Source: an uncultured Caulobacteraceae bacterium
Lineage (GTDB): Bacteria > Pseudomonadota > Alphaproteobacteria > Caulobacterales > Caulobacteraceae
DNA length: 64,000 bases
Direction of reading: 5' to 3'
Assembly: GCA_903872075.1 (NCBI GenBank)
Contig: CAIQJF010000091.1
Location: 1 to 64,000 of the forward strand
The notes under the pieces were generated by a model. It did not search any database. It saw only the letters and a program-made list of their open reading frames with translations, and was not told the origin of the DNA. The position numbers and the translations under genes were made by a program. Below, piece by piece: positions 17,505-26,594 of the stretch. How positions within the stretch are numbered: position 1 is the stretch's first letter; each line of letters begins with the position of its first letter.

Positions 17505-18392
17505 CTAGCTCCAGAAATCGCGCAGGCTGCAGGCGATGCGCCGGCCCTGGGCGAGACCGGCCTTCGCCGCCGCCGGGCGGTGGCGCGGGTTCATCAGATT
17601 GCCGCCGAAGGCCTCGGCGCTGGCGTCGTCGGGGACGATCAACTCCACCGCTCCGCCGGCGTCCTGCAGCACAGCCATCTCGCGGCGTACCGGCTCCATC
17701 ATCCGCTCGGCGAATTCGCCAGCCCCCAGACGCAGGGCGATCAGCAGGGTCTTGTCGTGGCCCTTGGCGAGATCGGCGTTGGTCCCTGAGCGCATGCCGC
17801 CATCCATATATTTGCGGCCGTTGAGGGTGATGGGCGGGAACACGCCCGGCACCGAGCAACTCGACGCCACCGCGCGCGACAGCGGCACGCCGGAAGCGGC
17901 GGTCCAAACCACGAACTCGCCGGTCTCACAGTCGACCGCGGTGCAGGCATAGTTGTTGCCCGGCCAGGAGCCCTCACCCGCCTCGGCCAGCTGGCGGCCG
18001 AAGCCGGCGATGAACGCCGCCTCCTCGATGGTGTGCGACGAGAGCGAGAACTCGCCGATCTCGCGGCGGACCTCCTGCGGATCGCGCAGGCCGCTGGCGG
18101 CCTCCTGCATCTTCTGGAACAGCACCATCATATTGGGGGCGCCGGGACGCTCCTCGGCCACCTGGGCCGGGATGGGCCGGGGCTTCTCCGCCTCGGCCAG
18201 GATCGGCCGGGCCAGATCCTCCGGCGGACGCCCCATGGCCAGCAGAGCGCCGACCACCGATCCCGCCGAGGTGCCCATGATGAAATCCGCCTCGGCGGCG
18301 TGAATGCCGGCCTCCGCCAGGCCGGCCAGCAGGCCTGCCTCCCAGGCGATCCCCACGGGACCGCCGCCGCCCAGAACCAGCGCGCGCGACAT
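17505..18392 (-). CDS. Patatin-like phospholipase
   Basis: This 295-residue protein has the patatin Ser-Asp dyad. The glycine-rich oxyanion loop LGGGGPVG is at 7-14, the nucleophile elbow GTSAG at 40-44 (S42), and the catalytic Asp sits in YMDGGMRSGTNAD. There is no signal peptide, so it is likely cytosolic or membrane-associated. Patatins hydrolyse acyl chains from phospholipids or other lipids. It is followed by the SnoaL-like gene. The operon purpose is unclear. Confidence 0.9.
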   Translation of the reverse strand: MSRALVLGGGGPVGIAWEAGLLAGLAEAGIHAAEADFIMGTSAGSVVGALLAMGRPPEDLARPILAEAEKPRPIPAQVAEERPGAPNMMVLFQKMQEAASGLRDPQEVRREIGEFSLSSHTIEEAAFIAGFGRQLAEAGEGSWPGNNYACTAVDCETGEFVVWTAASGVPLSRAVASSCSVPGVFPPITLNGRKYMDGGMRSGTNADLAKGHDKTLLIALRLGAGEFAERMMEPVRREMAVLQDAGGAVELIVPDDASAEAFGGNLMNPRHRPAAAKAGLAQGRRIACSLRDFWS

Positions 18393-18508
18393 GACTGCTC
18401 TCTCCCCAAACTCGTTCCGGTTACTTTAGCCGTGGCAAGGCGAGGCGCAATCGCCGGCCGCGCCCGGCATCTCTTTACCGTCTGGCGCGTTCTTCCAGGG
18501 ACGCGGCC

Positions 18509-18763
18509 ATGGACGTCTTCGGCGCCGGTGCGGACCGCGTGATCCTTCGGGACTTCAGCCCAATGACCAAACCCATCTCAGCCGACGCCGTGGCGGCTCA
18601 GGCCGACCGCGTCGCCAAACGCCATATCCGCAACACCGAGCAGGCCGTGGTCGCCCCCGCGCCCCTGGGCGACAAGGCCCATGACGACGCGAGCCTCGAC
18701 AACGCCCTGAAGTCGACGTTCCCGGCCAGCGATCCGTCTTCGACCTCGCCCGGGTCGGACTGA
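18509..18763 (+). CDS. Small conserved hypothetical protein
   Basis: This is a protein of up to 84 residues, with an alternative ATG at 18563 giving 66. Its C-terminus, DNALKSTFPASDPSS, resembles a tail found in many short alphaproteobacterial proteins of unknown role. It is polar with no signal or membrane segment. The upstream ATG has an AGGGA stretch at a usable distance, and the second ATG does not, so I keep the longer form with modest confidence. Confidence 0.6.
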   Translation: MDVFGAGADRVILRDFSPMTKPISADAVAAQADRVAKRHIRNTEQAVVAPAPLGDKAHDDASLDNALKSTFPASDPSSTSPGSD

Positions 18764-18783
18764 CGCCGCACGGTTGAGAGCGG

Positions 18784-19749
18784 CTAGACCTCCGTCCCCG
18801 CATAGCTCGCCGCCGCCCGCTGCCGGGAATACTCCCCCGCTCCGATCGGCGCGTAGCGCGCCGGCCGGTCGGCGGTGGCGCAGCCCGGCAGGGGTGCGAT
18901 GACGGCTTCGGGGTTGGGGCCGAAGAAGAACGGGATGGAATAGCGCCGCCGGCCGGTGAGATTGATCGCCCGGTGCATCGTCGAGGCGAACAGGTCGTTG
19001 GTCCAGCGGGCCATCTGATCGCCGATGTTAACTACGAAGGCCCCCGGCCGGTGGTCGGCCCACAGCCAGCCGCCCTGCCCGTCCGACACCTGCAACGCCC
19101 GGCTCTGGTCGGTGGCGAGGATGGTCAGGCTCTCATAGTCGCTGTGGGCGCCGATGCCGATCTGGCTGGGATCGATGGGCCCGTCCTGCGGCGGATAGTG
19201 CAGCACGCGCAGGAAGGCCTGGGGATTGGTCAGGACCGGCGCGAAATAGTCCCGGTCCAGGTCCAGCGCCATGGCGAAGCCCGACATCAGGGTGCGGGCC
19301 AGGCGCAGCATCTCGTCCCAATAGGCGGTCATCACCGGCTGCAGGCTCGGCAGGGCCGCGGGCCAGCGGTTGAATTCGTCGCCCGGCGAGCCGTCATAGA
19401 GCACCCCGCCGATGTCGAAGCCCTCATGCATGTCTCCCCGGGCGCCGAGGTCGGCGTTCTCGGCCAGCAACGGCGAGTATCCGCGCAGAACGGGCGAGGA
19501 GTCGACGCCGATGGCCTGTTTCTCGGCCAGGGGCAGGTCGAAGAAGGCGTGGGCCTGATCGAACAGGCCGTTCAGCACCGCCGGCGGCACGCCATGGTTG
19601 GTCACATAGAAGAAGCCGCTGCCGGTGCAGGCGGCGCGCAGGGTGGCCGCCTCAGCGGCGCGGACGGCGGCGGCCTCGCTGATCAGGTTCCCCGCGTCGA
19701 TCACGGGCAGGCTCGCCAGATCGGCCTCGCGGGCGTCTTGCAGGGACAT
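18784..19749 (-). CDS. 2-oxoglutarate/Fe(II) oxygenase, isopenicillin-N-synthase-like
   Basis: This 321-residue cytosolic protein has the N-terminal DIOX_N domain (GSGFFYVTNHGVP, 43-55) and the 2OG-FeII core. The iron ligands are H202 and D204 (GAHSDYESLTIL) and H259 (STMHRAINL). The RxS co-substrate site is R269/S271. It is divergent from an NCS1 nucleobase permease with 131 bp between starts. Fungal thymine and xanthine dioxygenases belong to this wider superfamily, so oxidation of a nucleobase or related heterocycle is a reasonable inference, but the substrate is unproven. Confidence 0.87.
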   Translation of the reverse strand: MSLQDAREADLASLPVIDAGNLISEAAAVRAAEAATLRAACTGSGFFYVTNHGVPPAVLNGLFDQAHAFFDLPLAEKQAIGVDSSPVLRGYSPLLAENADLGARGDMHEGFDIGGVLYDGSPGDEFNRWPAALPSLQPVMTAYWDEMLRLARTLMSGFAMALDLDRDYFAPVLTNPQAFLRVLHYPPQDGPIDPSQIGIGAHSDYESLTILATDQSRALQVSDGQGGWLWADHRPGAFVVNIGDQMARWTNDLFASTMHRAINLTGRRRYSIPFFFGPNPEAVIAPLPGCATADRPARYAPIGAGEYSRQRAAASYAGTEV

Positions 19750-19880
19750 GGGACTCCTTTGCGCAGGGGGCGAGCGCCGTCATCTCACACCGCCTCCATC
19801 GCGTCGATAAGGGCCTCCCCGGAGGCGATCGCGCCGCCGCGCCTTGCGACATAACCGGGCGGCGCCTAGACAGTTTCGCC

Positions 19881-21344
19881 ATGACCGACCGACCCGAGGC
19901 GCCGGCCTCCCTGCTGGGGATGGAGACACGCTCCATCGATTTCATCCCCGAGCGCGAGCGCCACGGCCGGGTGTGGGACCAGGGGCCGTTCTGGTTCCTG
20001 AGCAATTTCCAGTTCTACGCCATCGCCATCGGCTTCGTGGGACCGAGCCTTGGCCTGTCGCTCGGCTGGACCGTGCTCGCTGGCCTGATCGGCGTGCTGA
20101 TCGGCACGGTGTTCCAGGCCTTCCACGCCTCTCAGGGCGCGGAGATGGGCCTGCCGCAGATGATCCAGTCGCGGGCGCAGTTCGGCTATCGCGGCGTGGT
20201 GGTCCCGCTGGTGGGGGATATGGTCAGCCTGGTCGGCTACAATGTGGTGGCCACGGTGCTTATCGCCGAGGGCATGCATGGCCTCTGGGGCGTCAACGCC
20301 GTCGCCGGGGCCGTGGCGATCAACATCGTCGCCTCGGCCCTGGCGATCTGGGGCCACGACTGGCTGCACCGGGCGTTCCGGGTGCTGTTCTGGATCAGCC
20401 TGCCGCTGTTTTCGGTGCTGAGCGTGGCGATCCTGATGGACAAGGCCGGCGGCCACGCGCAGGCGCACTTAGGGTTCAACGGCCCGGCGTTCCTGACCCA
20501 GCTGGCCTCGGCGGTTAGCCTCAACGTCACGGCCGCGCCCTATGTGTCGGACTATACCCGCTATCTGCCCAGCCGCACCTCGCGGGGGGCGATCATCTTC
20601 AATGTCTTCGCCGGCTCCAGCCTCTCGGCGGTGTGGCTGATCGTGCTGGGCGCGTGGCTGGCGACCCACATGGGCGTGGCCGACGGGCTGGTGGCGATCC
20701 GCCTGGCCGGCGACGGGGTGGCTGGGGGCCTCGGCTCGGTGCTGGCGGGCGCCTCGATCTCGGCCCTGGTGGCGACCATGGGGCTGAGCGCCTACAGCGC
20801 CATGCTCACCGGCTTCACAACGATCGATTCCCTGCACCACATCCAGCCGGGCCGGCGGGCGCGGATCGTCATCATCCTGGGCGTGGCGGCGATCAGCCTG
20901 GGGATCGCCATCCCCTTCGGCGGCAACGCCGTGACCTGGCTGAACAGCATGCTGGTGGTGGTGCTCTATTTCCTCATTCCGTGGACGGCGGTGAATCTGG
21001 TCGACTATTTCCTGCTGCGGCGCGGGCGCTATGCGGTGATGGACCTGTTCACCCCGCGCGGCGTCTACGGCGCCTGGGGGGCCCGCGGCCTCTTCGCCTA
21101 TCTCTTCGGCTTCGCCGCCAGCCTGCCCTTCTTCGTCGTCCCCAACGTCTTCACCGGCCCCATCGCCGCGCGCCTGGGCGGCGTCGACCTGGGCTGGCTG
21201 GTGGGCCTGGTGGTCTCCGCCGGCGTCTATCTGCTGGTCAGCCTGAAATTCCGGCCGGGGGACGAGGACGCGGCGATCGCGGCGAGCCGGGCCGCGATCG
21301 CGGGGATGGAACAGAGCCGCCAAGTGAGACAATCAAGTCCTTGA
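19881..21344 (+). CDS. NCS1-family nucleobase permease
   Basis: This 487-residue inner-membrane protein has about 12 membrane segments and a cytosolic N-terminus. Markers are WDQGPFWFLSNFQFYAIAIG in the first region, SRAQFGYRG (about 94-102), which matches the substrate-site loop of the CodB/PucI branch, and DYTRYLP. NCS1 proteins import cytosine, uracil, allantoin, thiamine or purine-related compounds with Na+ or H+. The divergent 2OG oxygenase may act on the imported compound. Which compound is unknown. Confidence 0.88.
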   Translation: MTDRPEAPASLLGMETRSIDFIPERERHGRVWDQGPFWFLSNFQFYAIAIGFVGPSLGLSLGWTVLAGLIGVLIGTVFQAFHASQGAEMGLPQMIQSRAQFGYRGVVVPLVGDMVSLVGYNVVATVLIAEGMHGLWGVNAVAGAVAINIVASALAIWGHDWLHRAFRVLFWISLPLFSVLSVAILMDKAGGHAQAHLGFNGPAFLTQLASAVSLNVTAAPYVSDYTRYLPSRTSRGAIIFNVFAGSSLSAVWLIVLGAWLATHMGVADGLVAIRLAGDGVAGGLGSVLAGASISALVATMGLSAYSAMLTGFTTIDSLHHIQPGRRARIVIILGVAAISLGIAIPFGGNAVTWLNSMLVVVLYFLIPWTAVNLVDYFLLRRGRYAVMDLFTPRGVYGAWGARGLFAYLFGFAASLPFFVVPNVFTGPIAARLGGVDLGWLVGLVVSAGVYLLVSLKFRPGDEDAAIAASRAAIAGMEQSRQVRQSSP

Positions 21345-21398
21345 GCCCACAGCATCTCGATCGGGACGAGAACACTGTCAGAGCCACGCCGCGCCAGG

Positions 21399-21641
21399 TC
21401 AGTCCCCTCGCCCGAAGCTGTCCAGGTCGCGATCGTATTCCGCCTTGAGGTCCGGGAATTCCGCGAACACCGGGCCGAGCACCGATTCGTAAATCTCATA
21501 GATCGCCGAGCCAATCCCATGCAGCACCCGGGCATGGAGCGCCGCGTCGCAACCCACCTTCAGCGTCGGGACGAGATCACCGAGTTCGCGCGCGCTCCTC
21601 GCCGCCGTGCTGATCGTCAGCCTCGCAAGCGGTTCGTCCAT
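21399..21641 (-). CDS. Small hypothetical protein
   Basis: This 80-residue soluble helical protein (TAARSARELGDLV, HGIGSAIYEIYESVLG) has no cysteine cluster, signal or membrane segment. Its codon use looks like that of neighbouring genes and it starts in an otherwise empty stretch after the NCS1 permease. I do not recognise a family. It may not be expressed. Confidence 0.5.
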   Translation of the reverse strand: MDEPLARLTISTAARSARELGDLVPTLKVGCDAALHARVLHGIGSAIYEIYESVLGPVFAEFPDLKAEYDRDLDSFGRGD

Positions 21642-21769
21642 GCCTGGGTTTCCCGATCAGTTGCTCCCAACTTTTAGTCGCCGCCCGGCGCCTTGTCGAA
21701 CCGAGAGCCTGCCGGCGGCGGATGACTCTGCCCCCTCCCCGAGGCCGCAAACCATGCCACAATAGGGCG

Positions 21770-21952
21770 ATGACGAGAGAGCTCACCCTGAGGCCGCAAC
21801 AGATCAAGGGATCGCCCGGCTGGTTCGTGCAGATCCTGTTTCCGGATGGCCGCGAGAAACGCATCAGCCGATTCCTCACCAAGGAGGAAGCCCAGGCGTG
21901 GATCAAGAATGAGTCCGACGACTGGCTGGCCGGGATGGGCGAAGGGCGGTGA
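21770..21952 (+). CDS. Small conserved hypothetical protein
   Basis: The ATG at 21770 follows TAGGG at a good distance and gives 60 residues; an upstream in-frame ATG at 21722 lacks a ribosome site. The sequence (GSPGWFVQILFPDGREKRIS, then FLTKEEAQAWI) looks like the small beta-hairpin plus helix seen in short alphaproteobacterial proteins and at the start of some integrase N-terminal domains. There is no recombinase core here. Function unknown. Confidence 0.6.
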   Translation: MTRELTLRPQQIKGSPGWFVQILFPDGREKRISRFLTKEEAQAWIKNESDDWLAGMGEGR

Positions 21953-22178
21953 CGGCTCAGACAGAGCCCCGGCGTTTCACCCCTAAGCCTGCATTCCGCG
22001 TTCACGGCACGCCGTGACGCGCCACGGCCACTCGAGCGCGGGCTGGGCCGGCGGCGAGACCTGTTTCACCTTCCGGATGAGCCTCGTCTGACGCCTGGGC
22101 GTTGGACGCGAGCCCGCGCGAAGCCCATAGAGAACGCGCCGCCGGTCCGCGCCGGTCTTCCCAAAAGGACGCGCCGCC

Positions 22179-22919
22179 ATGGGCGACGACAGCAGCTCGG
22201 GCCCAGGCCTGCGCGCCGACCGGCTCTGCAAGACGTTTGACGGTCGCGAGGTGGTGAAGAGCGTCAGCCTGCATCTGGCGCGCGGCGAGGTGGCGGCCCT
22301 GCTCGGCCCCAACGGCGCGGGCAAGACCACATGCTTCTACATGATCACCGGCCTGATCGCAGCCGACAGCGGCGCGATCTGGCTCGACGGGCGCGACATC
22401 ACCGGTATGCCCATGTACGAGCGCGCCCGGCATGGCCTGGGCTATCTCCCCCAGGAGACCTCGATCTTCCCCGGCCTGACGGTGGAGCAGAACATCATGG
22501 CCATCGTCGAGATGCGGGTAGGCGACCGCCATCGCGACCGCGAGATCACCGAGGAACTGCTCACCGAACTCGGCCTGCAACCGCTTCGTCACGTCGCGGG
22601 CGGCGTCCTGTCGGGCGGAGAGCTGCGGCGCGCCGAGATCGCCCGGGCCCTGGCCAGCGATCCGACCTTCATGCTGCTCGACGAGCCCTTCGCCGGCGTC
22701 GATCCCCCGGGCGTGGACGGCGTGCGCCAGGCGATCCTGTTCCTGAAGCGACGCGGGCTGGGCGTGCTGATCACCGACCACGATGTCCACGCGACCCTGG
22801 AAATTTCCGACCGGGTCTCGATCCTCTGCGGCGGTCAGATGCTGTTCGAAGGCGCCCCCGCCGCCGCTCTCCAGGATCCGGAGGTGCGGCGACTCTACCT
22901 GGGCGAGGATTTCAAATAG
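22179..22919 (+). CDS. LptB-like ABC transporter ATPase
   Basis: This 246-residue ABC ATPase has Walker A GPNGAGKTT (43-51), a Q-loop in YLPQETSIFPGLTVEQNI, the signature LSGGELRRAEIARAL, Walker B FMLLDEPFAGVDP and the switch His in ITDHDVHATLE. The Q-loop and signature surroundings are closest to LptB, the ATPase of the lipopolysaccharide exporter. No lptA, lptC or rpoN is adjacent, which is where the main lptB usually sits. This is therefore probably a paralogue with unknown permease partners. Its 3' end overlaps the convergent amidase gene by 8 bp. Confidence 0.85.
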   Translation: MGDDSSSGPGLRADRLCKTFDGREVVKSVSLHLARGEVAALLGPNGAGKTTCFYMITGLIAADSGAIWLDGRDITGMPMYERARHGLGYLPQETSIFPGLTVEQNIMAIVEMRVGDRHRDREITEELLTELGLQPLRHVAGGVLSGGELRRAEIARALASDPTFMLLDEPFAGVDPPGVDGVRQAILFLKRRGLGVLITDHDVHATLEISDRVSILCGGQMLFEGAPAAALQDPEVRRLYLGEDFK

Positions 22920-24270
22920 GCGGCGGATGGGCGACCGCGACGCCGGCCGCGACAAGTCTGGCGGCGGCGGCGAAGGCGAGGTCCTCACGCCAGGCGGGGG
23001 CGATGATCTGGACGCCCAACGGCAGGGCGCCGGCATTGAACACCGGCACATTTACCACCGGCAGGCCAATGAAGCTGATCGGCTGGGTGTAGGCGCCGAG
23101 ATTGCGGCGCACGGAGACCTCCTCGCCGTTCAGCAGCATGGTCGCCTGCCCGATCTTCGGCGCCGGACATGGGGTCGTGGGCGCCAGCAACACGTCGTAG
23201 TCCAGGAACAACCGCCGGGCCTCCTCGCGAAAGAGGCGGCGCACGGCCTGGGCGGCGGCGGCCACCTCGTCCGGCAGCAGAAGACCGGCGCGCAGGCGGT
23301 CCCGGACGGCGGGATCGTAGAGATCGGCCCGGGTGCGCACCTCCTCGCGATGCAGCCGGCCGCCTTCATAGGACGTCAGGCAGAAGGCGGCCGAGCGGGC
23401 GGCGCGAGCGCCTGGCAGGCTAACGCCGAACGTCGCGCCGAGAGCCTCGCCGGCCCGCTGCAGACTCACCAGCACTTCGGGAAAGGCGCCCTCGGTGAAA
23501 TGATCGCCCAGCACACCCACACGCAGCGGCCTGGCGGCCGCGGCGGCGAGACCGCGCCCGATGGGGGGCACGCCCTCCCCTGCCGCAAGCACGTCATAGA
23601 CGGCGGCGAGGTCAGTCAGGGTGGCGGCGAAAGGTCCGGCGTGGTCGAGGCTGTCCACGAAGGGAAAGACCCCCGTGCGGTCCAGGCGTCCGAAGGTGGG
23701 CTTGAGGCCGAAAATCCCGCACAGGGCGGCCGGCACGCGGATGGAGCCGTTGGTGTCCGATCCCAGGGTCAGGGGAACGATCCCCGCCGCCACCGCCGCG
23801 GCCGACCCGCCCGAGGACCCGCCTACGATACGATCGAGGTCGTGCGGGTTGCGGGTGGGCCCGTAGTGGGCGTTCTCGGTGACGAAGCCGTAGGCGAACT
23901 CGTCCATGTTCAGGGCGCCGATCAGGATCGCCCCGGCCGCCTTCAGCCGGGCCACCAGCGGGGCGTCGGACGTGGCCGGCGCGGCGTCGGCGCGAACGAC
24001 CGAGCCGACCAGAGTCGCCTCCCCGGCGATGTCGTAGAGGTTCTTCACCGCGAACGGGACGCCGCAGAGAGGGCCGGGCGGCGCTCCGGCGGCCAGGGCG
24101 GAATCAATCGCGCGCGCCTCGATCAGAGCCCGGTCGGCGAAGACGTGGGTGAAGGCGTTGAGGTCGCCGTCCAGGCGCACGAACCGCCTCAGGGACTCCC
24201 CCACCGCCGCCTCGGCGGTTAGCTCGCCGGCGCCGACGCGGTCGGCGATCTCCAAGGCGGTCGGCGTCAA
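22912..24270 (-). CDS. atzE: AtzE-family amidase (amidase signature enzyme)
   Basis: This 452-residue amidase has the complete Ser-cisSer-Lys triad: Lys in [11 protein letters not shown] (about 75), the cis-Ser in [14 protein letters not shown] and the nucleophile Ser in [11 protein letters not shown]. The [13 protein letters not shown] and MDEFAYGF segments fit the AtzE family, named for the 1-carboxybiuret hydrolase of cyanuric-acid breakdown. The small upstream gene, overlapping by 4 bp, looks like AtzG, the subunit AtzE needs. Most chromosomal AtzEG pairs are not in triazine pathways, so the substrate here (an amide or carboxyurea) is open. Confidence 0.85.
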   Translation of the reverse strand: MTPTALEIADRVGAGELTAEAAVGESLRRFVRLDGDLNAFTHVFADRALIEARAIDSALAAGAPPGPLCGVPFAVKNLYDIAGEATLVGSVVRADAAPATSDAPLVARLKAAGAILIGALNMDEFAYGFVTENAHYGPTRNPHDLDRIVGGSSGGSAAAVAAGIVPLTLGSDTNGSIRVPAALCGIFGLKPTFGRLDRTGVFPFVDSLDHAGPFAATLTDLAAVYDVLAAGEGVPPIGRGLAAAAARPLRVGVLGDHFTEGAFPEVLVSLQRAGEALGATFGVSLPGARAARSAAFCLTSYEGGRLHREEVRTRADLYDPAVRDRLRAGLLLPDEVAAAAQAVRRLFREEARRLFLDYDVLLAPTTPCPAPKIGQATMLLNGEEVSVRRNLGAYTQPISFIGLPVVNVPVFNAGALPLGVQIIAPAWREDLAFAAAARLVAAGVAVAHPPPI

Positions 24271-24482
24271 GGCGCGAACGCCGCGGCGGGCGCGTCCAGG
24301 TCAGTGTCGACCGGTACGGCGGCGGCCATGATCCGGGCATGGCCCAGCAGGATGGTGAGGTTCTCGATCACCGCCGCGCGGGCGGAGGCGGGAATCTCAC
24401 CGGCCGGGCCGTCCCCCTCGGTGAGGGCGGCGAGGTCGGCCTCGGCGAGGTCCCAGAAGCGGCGGGTCGGCGCGGCGGGCAT
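24267..24482 (-). CDS. atzG: AtzG-like amidase subunit (DUF4089)
   Basis: This 71-residue helical protein starts with an Ala/Pro-rich segment and continues ENLTILLGHARIMAAAVP, the pattern of DUF4089/AtzG small subunits. AtzG was shown to form a complex with AtzE and stabilise it. Here it overlaps the amidase start by 4 bp (ATGA), which fits a 1:1 complex. It begins four bases after the stop of the upstream lipoprotein gene, so all three may share a transcript. Confidence 0.8.
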   Translation of the reverse strand: MPAAPTRRFWDLAEADLAALTEGDGPAGEIPASARAAVIENLTILLGHARIMAAAVPVDTDLDAPAAAFAP

Positions 24483-24486
24483 GGCT

Positions 24487-25971
24487 CTATTGGCTCTCCG
24501 AGAAGCTCAAGTCGTGGGCCGCGCCCTTCGCCAGGCCGATGGCGTAGAGGCACCCCTGGAAGTCCTTATCGAAATGCGCCGAGGAGGTTTTGGGGGTCTG
24601 ACAGGCGCCCTTCACCCCGGCGGCGGCTGGCGGAGACACCAGTTCGCTATTGGACACATAGGTGTAGCGGAACGACCCCGGCAGGCCGAGCTGCTTCCAG
24701 CGGGTGTAGAGCCGGTAGACAGAGTCCAGCTTCACCTGATGGACGAAGACGTCCTGGGTGACCCGTAGGGCCAGGCCCTTGCCGGACGATCCGCCGAGGA
24801 ACGACCCCAGCAGGGTGTTGGCCACCGGCGGGCAGCGCGATACGTCACCCGGACCGGCCCCGTCGCAGGCCAGAGCCTGGGCCGCGTCCTTGCCCGGATC
24901 GTTTACCGATTGATTGCCGTTGACGATCACCCTGATGTTCAGGGTCACGGGCCGGCCGGCCTTCTTCTCGGCCGCCAGATCGGCGGTGAGCCGGTCGGCA
25001 TAGGTCAGATAGCGGATGCCGCCGTCCACATAGGGCGCGCCGTCCATATAGCGCGGCGGGAAGGCCAGCGGGATGGCCGCCGAGGCGAGCAGGATCTCGG
25101 AGAAGCACGGCAGGGCGCCGGCCCGCACCACCTCGGGCATCTGGAAGCTGTAGAACTGGCCGTTGGCGAGGTTCACCGCCCCGACCTCCACCTGGGTGGT
25201 CTGGTCGGTGGCGAACAGGGGCGCGGCCGCGGCGATCTTCTGCTGCAACAGGGTCTCCAGCCGCCCCTTGGGATCGAGCAGGCCGTTGGAGGCGATGGTG
25301 TAGACCAGGGCGTTCTCGGTCTTGAAGAGATCCGGATCGGTGTGGCTGTAGATCGCCTTAAGATCGGACAGCGAGGCCGTCGCCTCGGCCGCCTCATGGC
25401 GCCGGGCGTGAATCACGGCGCTCCAGACATCCACCAGCATGAGCCCGCCGGTGCTGATGCCGGTGAGATCGTTGTAGTCGCCCAGAGGCACCTCGCCGGC
25501 CGCCGCCGCCGCCGCGGGGTCGGCATAGATCCCGTTCAGGAAGCCCGAGCCGTAGGCGCCCCACTGCCCGCCGCCGGAGATCAGCAGCAGGTTGAGCACG
25601 CGAGGCGGCTGGGCCTGAACGGGCGCGCCGGGCGTGGGCGGCGGGCCGCTGGGACGCAACAGCCGCTGCACGGCGCGCGTATAAGGCCCCCGGCTGGGCT
25701 TGAGCAGCAGGCCGGCCGGATCCTCGGGTTCCGACACGGCCGCGGCGACCGGCGGCGCGGGCGACTCGCCCGAGGCGACAGGCGGCGCCAGGCCATGGCT
25801 CGGCGTGGCCGGCGGCGAGAGGGAGGTGTCGGCGAACTGGGCGCAGCTCGGCCCGGGCGGATGGGTGATGGCGCAGCCGCCGAGCGTCGCGGCGAAGGCC
25901 AGGAGCGATGCCGGCAGCTGGGGCGCCGACCAGCTCCACCGCGTTCGCACGCGATCATTCGCTTCAGACAT
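24487..25971 (-). CDS. Patatin-like phospholipase lipoprotein
   Basis: The ATG at 25971 is chosen because AGGA lies about eight bases upstream; an ATG 21 bases earlier has poor spacing. This gives 494 residues. The N-terminus has a hydrophobic stretch ending in a lipobox L-G-G-C33, so it is a membrane lipoprotein. A Pro/Ala-rich linker to about residue 130 precedes the patatin domain. That domain has the oxyanion loop ISGGGQWGAYGSG, the elbow GISTGG (Ser nucleophile) and the DGGIRYL Asp. It likely acts on lipids in the periplasm or outer membrane. It lies upstream of atzGE on the same strand, without an obvious functional link. Confidence 0.88.
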   Translation of the reverse strand: MSEANDRVRTRWSWSAPQLPASLLAFAATLGGCAITHPPGPSCAQFADTSLSPPATPSHGLAPPVASGESPAPPVAAAVSEPEDPAGLLLKPSRGPYTRAVQRLLRPSGPPPTPGAPVQAQPPRVLNLLLISGGGQWGAYGSGFLNGIYADPAAAAAAGEVPLGDYNDLTGISTGGLMLVDVWSAVIHARRHEAAEATASLSDLKAIYSHTDPDLFKTENALVYTIASNGLLDPKGRLETLLQQKIAAAAPLFATDQTTQVEVGAVNLANGQFYSFQMPEVVRAGALPCFSEILLASAAIPLAFPPRYMDGAPYVDGGIRYLTYADRLTADLAAEKKAGRPVTLNIRVIVNGNQSVNDPGKDAAQALACDGAGPGDVSRCPPVANTLLGSFLGGSSGKGLALRVTQDVFVHQVKLDSVYRLYTRWKQLGLPGSFRYTYVSNSELVSPPAAAGVKGACQTPKTSSAHFDKDFQGCLYAIGLAKGAAHDLSFSESQ

Positions 25972-26041
25972 CGACGTTTCCTCGCTTATCATCCCCGCGG
26001 CAAAGGCTGCTCCCGGTCGCGAGCAATGACAAGCCGGGACG

Positions 26042-26512
26042 TCAGAGCGGCCAGGCGCCGCCGGTCTTGGCGGGTTTCATCATCACGTGGGAGGAGATCT
26101 TGGCGACCCCGAGGTCTGAGTTGAGGATCAGATCGGAGAGTTCGCGCCAGGCGCGCATGTCGGCCACGGCGACTTTCAGCAGATAGTCGAAGGCCCCGCT
26201 GACCTGGCTGGCCTCGACGATCTGAGGCACGCTGAGGACGTAGCTCTCGAAGGCTGCGAAGTCGGAGGGATGGTGCCGGGTCAGGGTGACCTCGGCGAAG
26301 ATCACCACCGTGGGGCGGATGCGTTCGACGGCGATGCGGGCGGCGTAACCCTCGATGAGGCCCGTGGCCTCCAGGCGCCGCACGCGGGCCAGGCAGGCGC
26401 TGGGCGAGAGGCCCACCAGCTCACTGAGCGCCTGGTTGGTGATGCGCCCATCGCCCTGCAGAGCGGCGAGGATCTTCAGGTCGATGCGGTCGACGAGTGG
26501 TTCTGCGGCCAC
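26042..26512 (-). CDS. Lrp/AsnC-family regulator, likely of the arginine catabolic operon
   Basis: This is a DNA-binding regulator with an N-terminal helix-turn-helix (DRIDLKILAALQGDGRITNQALSE, then LSPSACLARVRRLEATGLI) and a C-terminal RAM ligand domain. The GTG at 26512 is preferred because GGGAGG lies five bases before it; it gives 156 residues, the usual family length. An ATG at 26566 would add an unlikely tail. It is divergent from astA with about 80 bp between starts. The AST pathway degrades arginine, so arginine or another amino acid is the probable effector. That role is inferred from position. Confidence 0.85.
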   Translation of the reverse strand: MAAEPLVDRIDLKILAALQGDGRITNQALSELVGLSPSACLARVRRLEATGLIEGYAARIAVERIRPTVVIFAEVTLTRHHPSDFAAFESYVLSVPQIVEASQVSGAFDYLLKVAVADMRAWRELSDLILNSDLGVAKISSHVMMKPAKTGGAWPL

Positions 26513-26517
26513 GAGGT

Positions 26518-26523
26518 CCTCCC
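26518..26523 (-). promoter_or_regulatory. Shine-Dalgarno that decides the Lrp start
   Basis: On the minus strand, GGGAGG is followed after five bases by the GTG at 26512. No similar site precedes the upstream ATG. Confidence 0.65.
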
Positions 26524-26594
26524 GCCGAAGATTCTTCGGTTTCACCCGCCCATTTAGGCAGCCCATTTAGGCCGCTTCCCTGCACAATCAAGCC

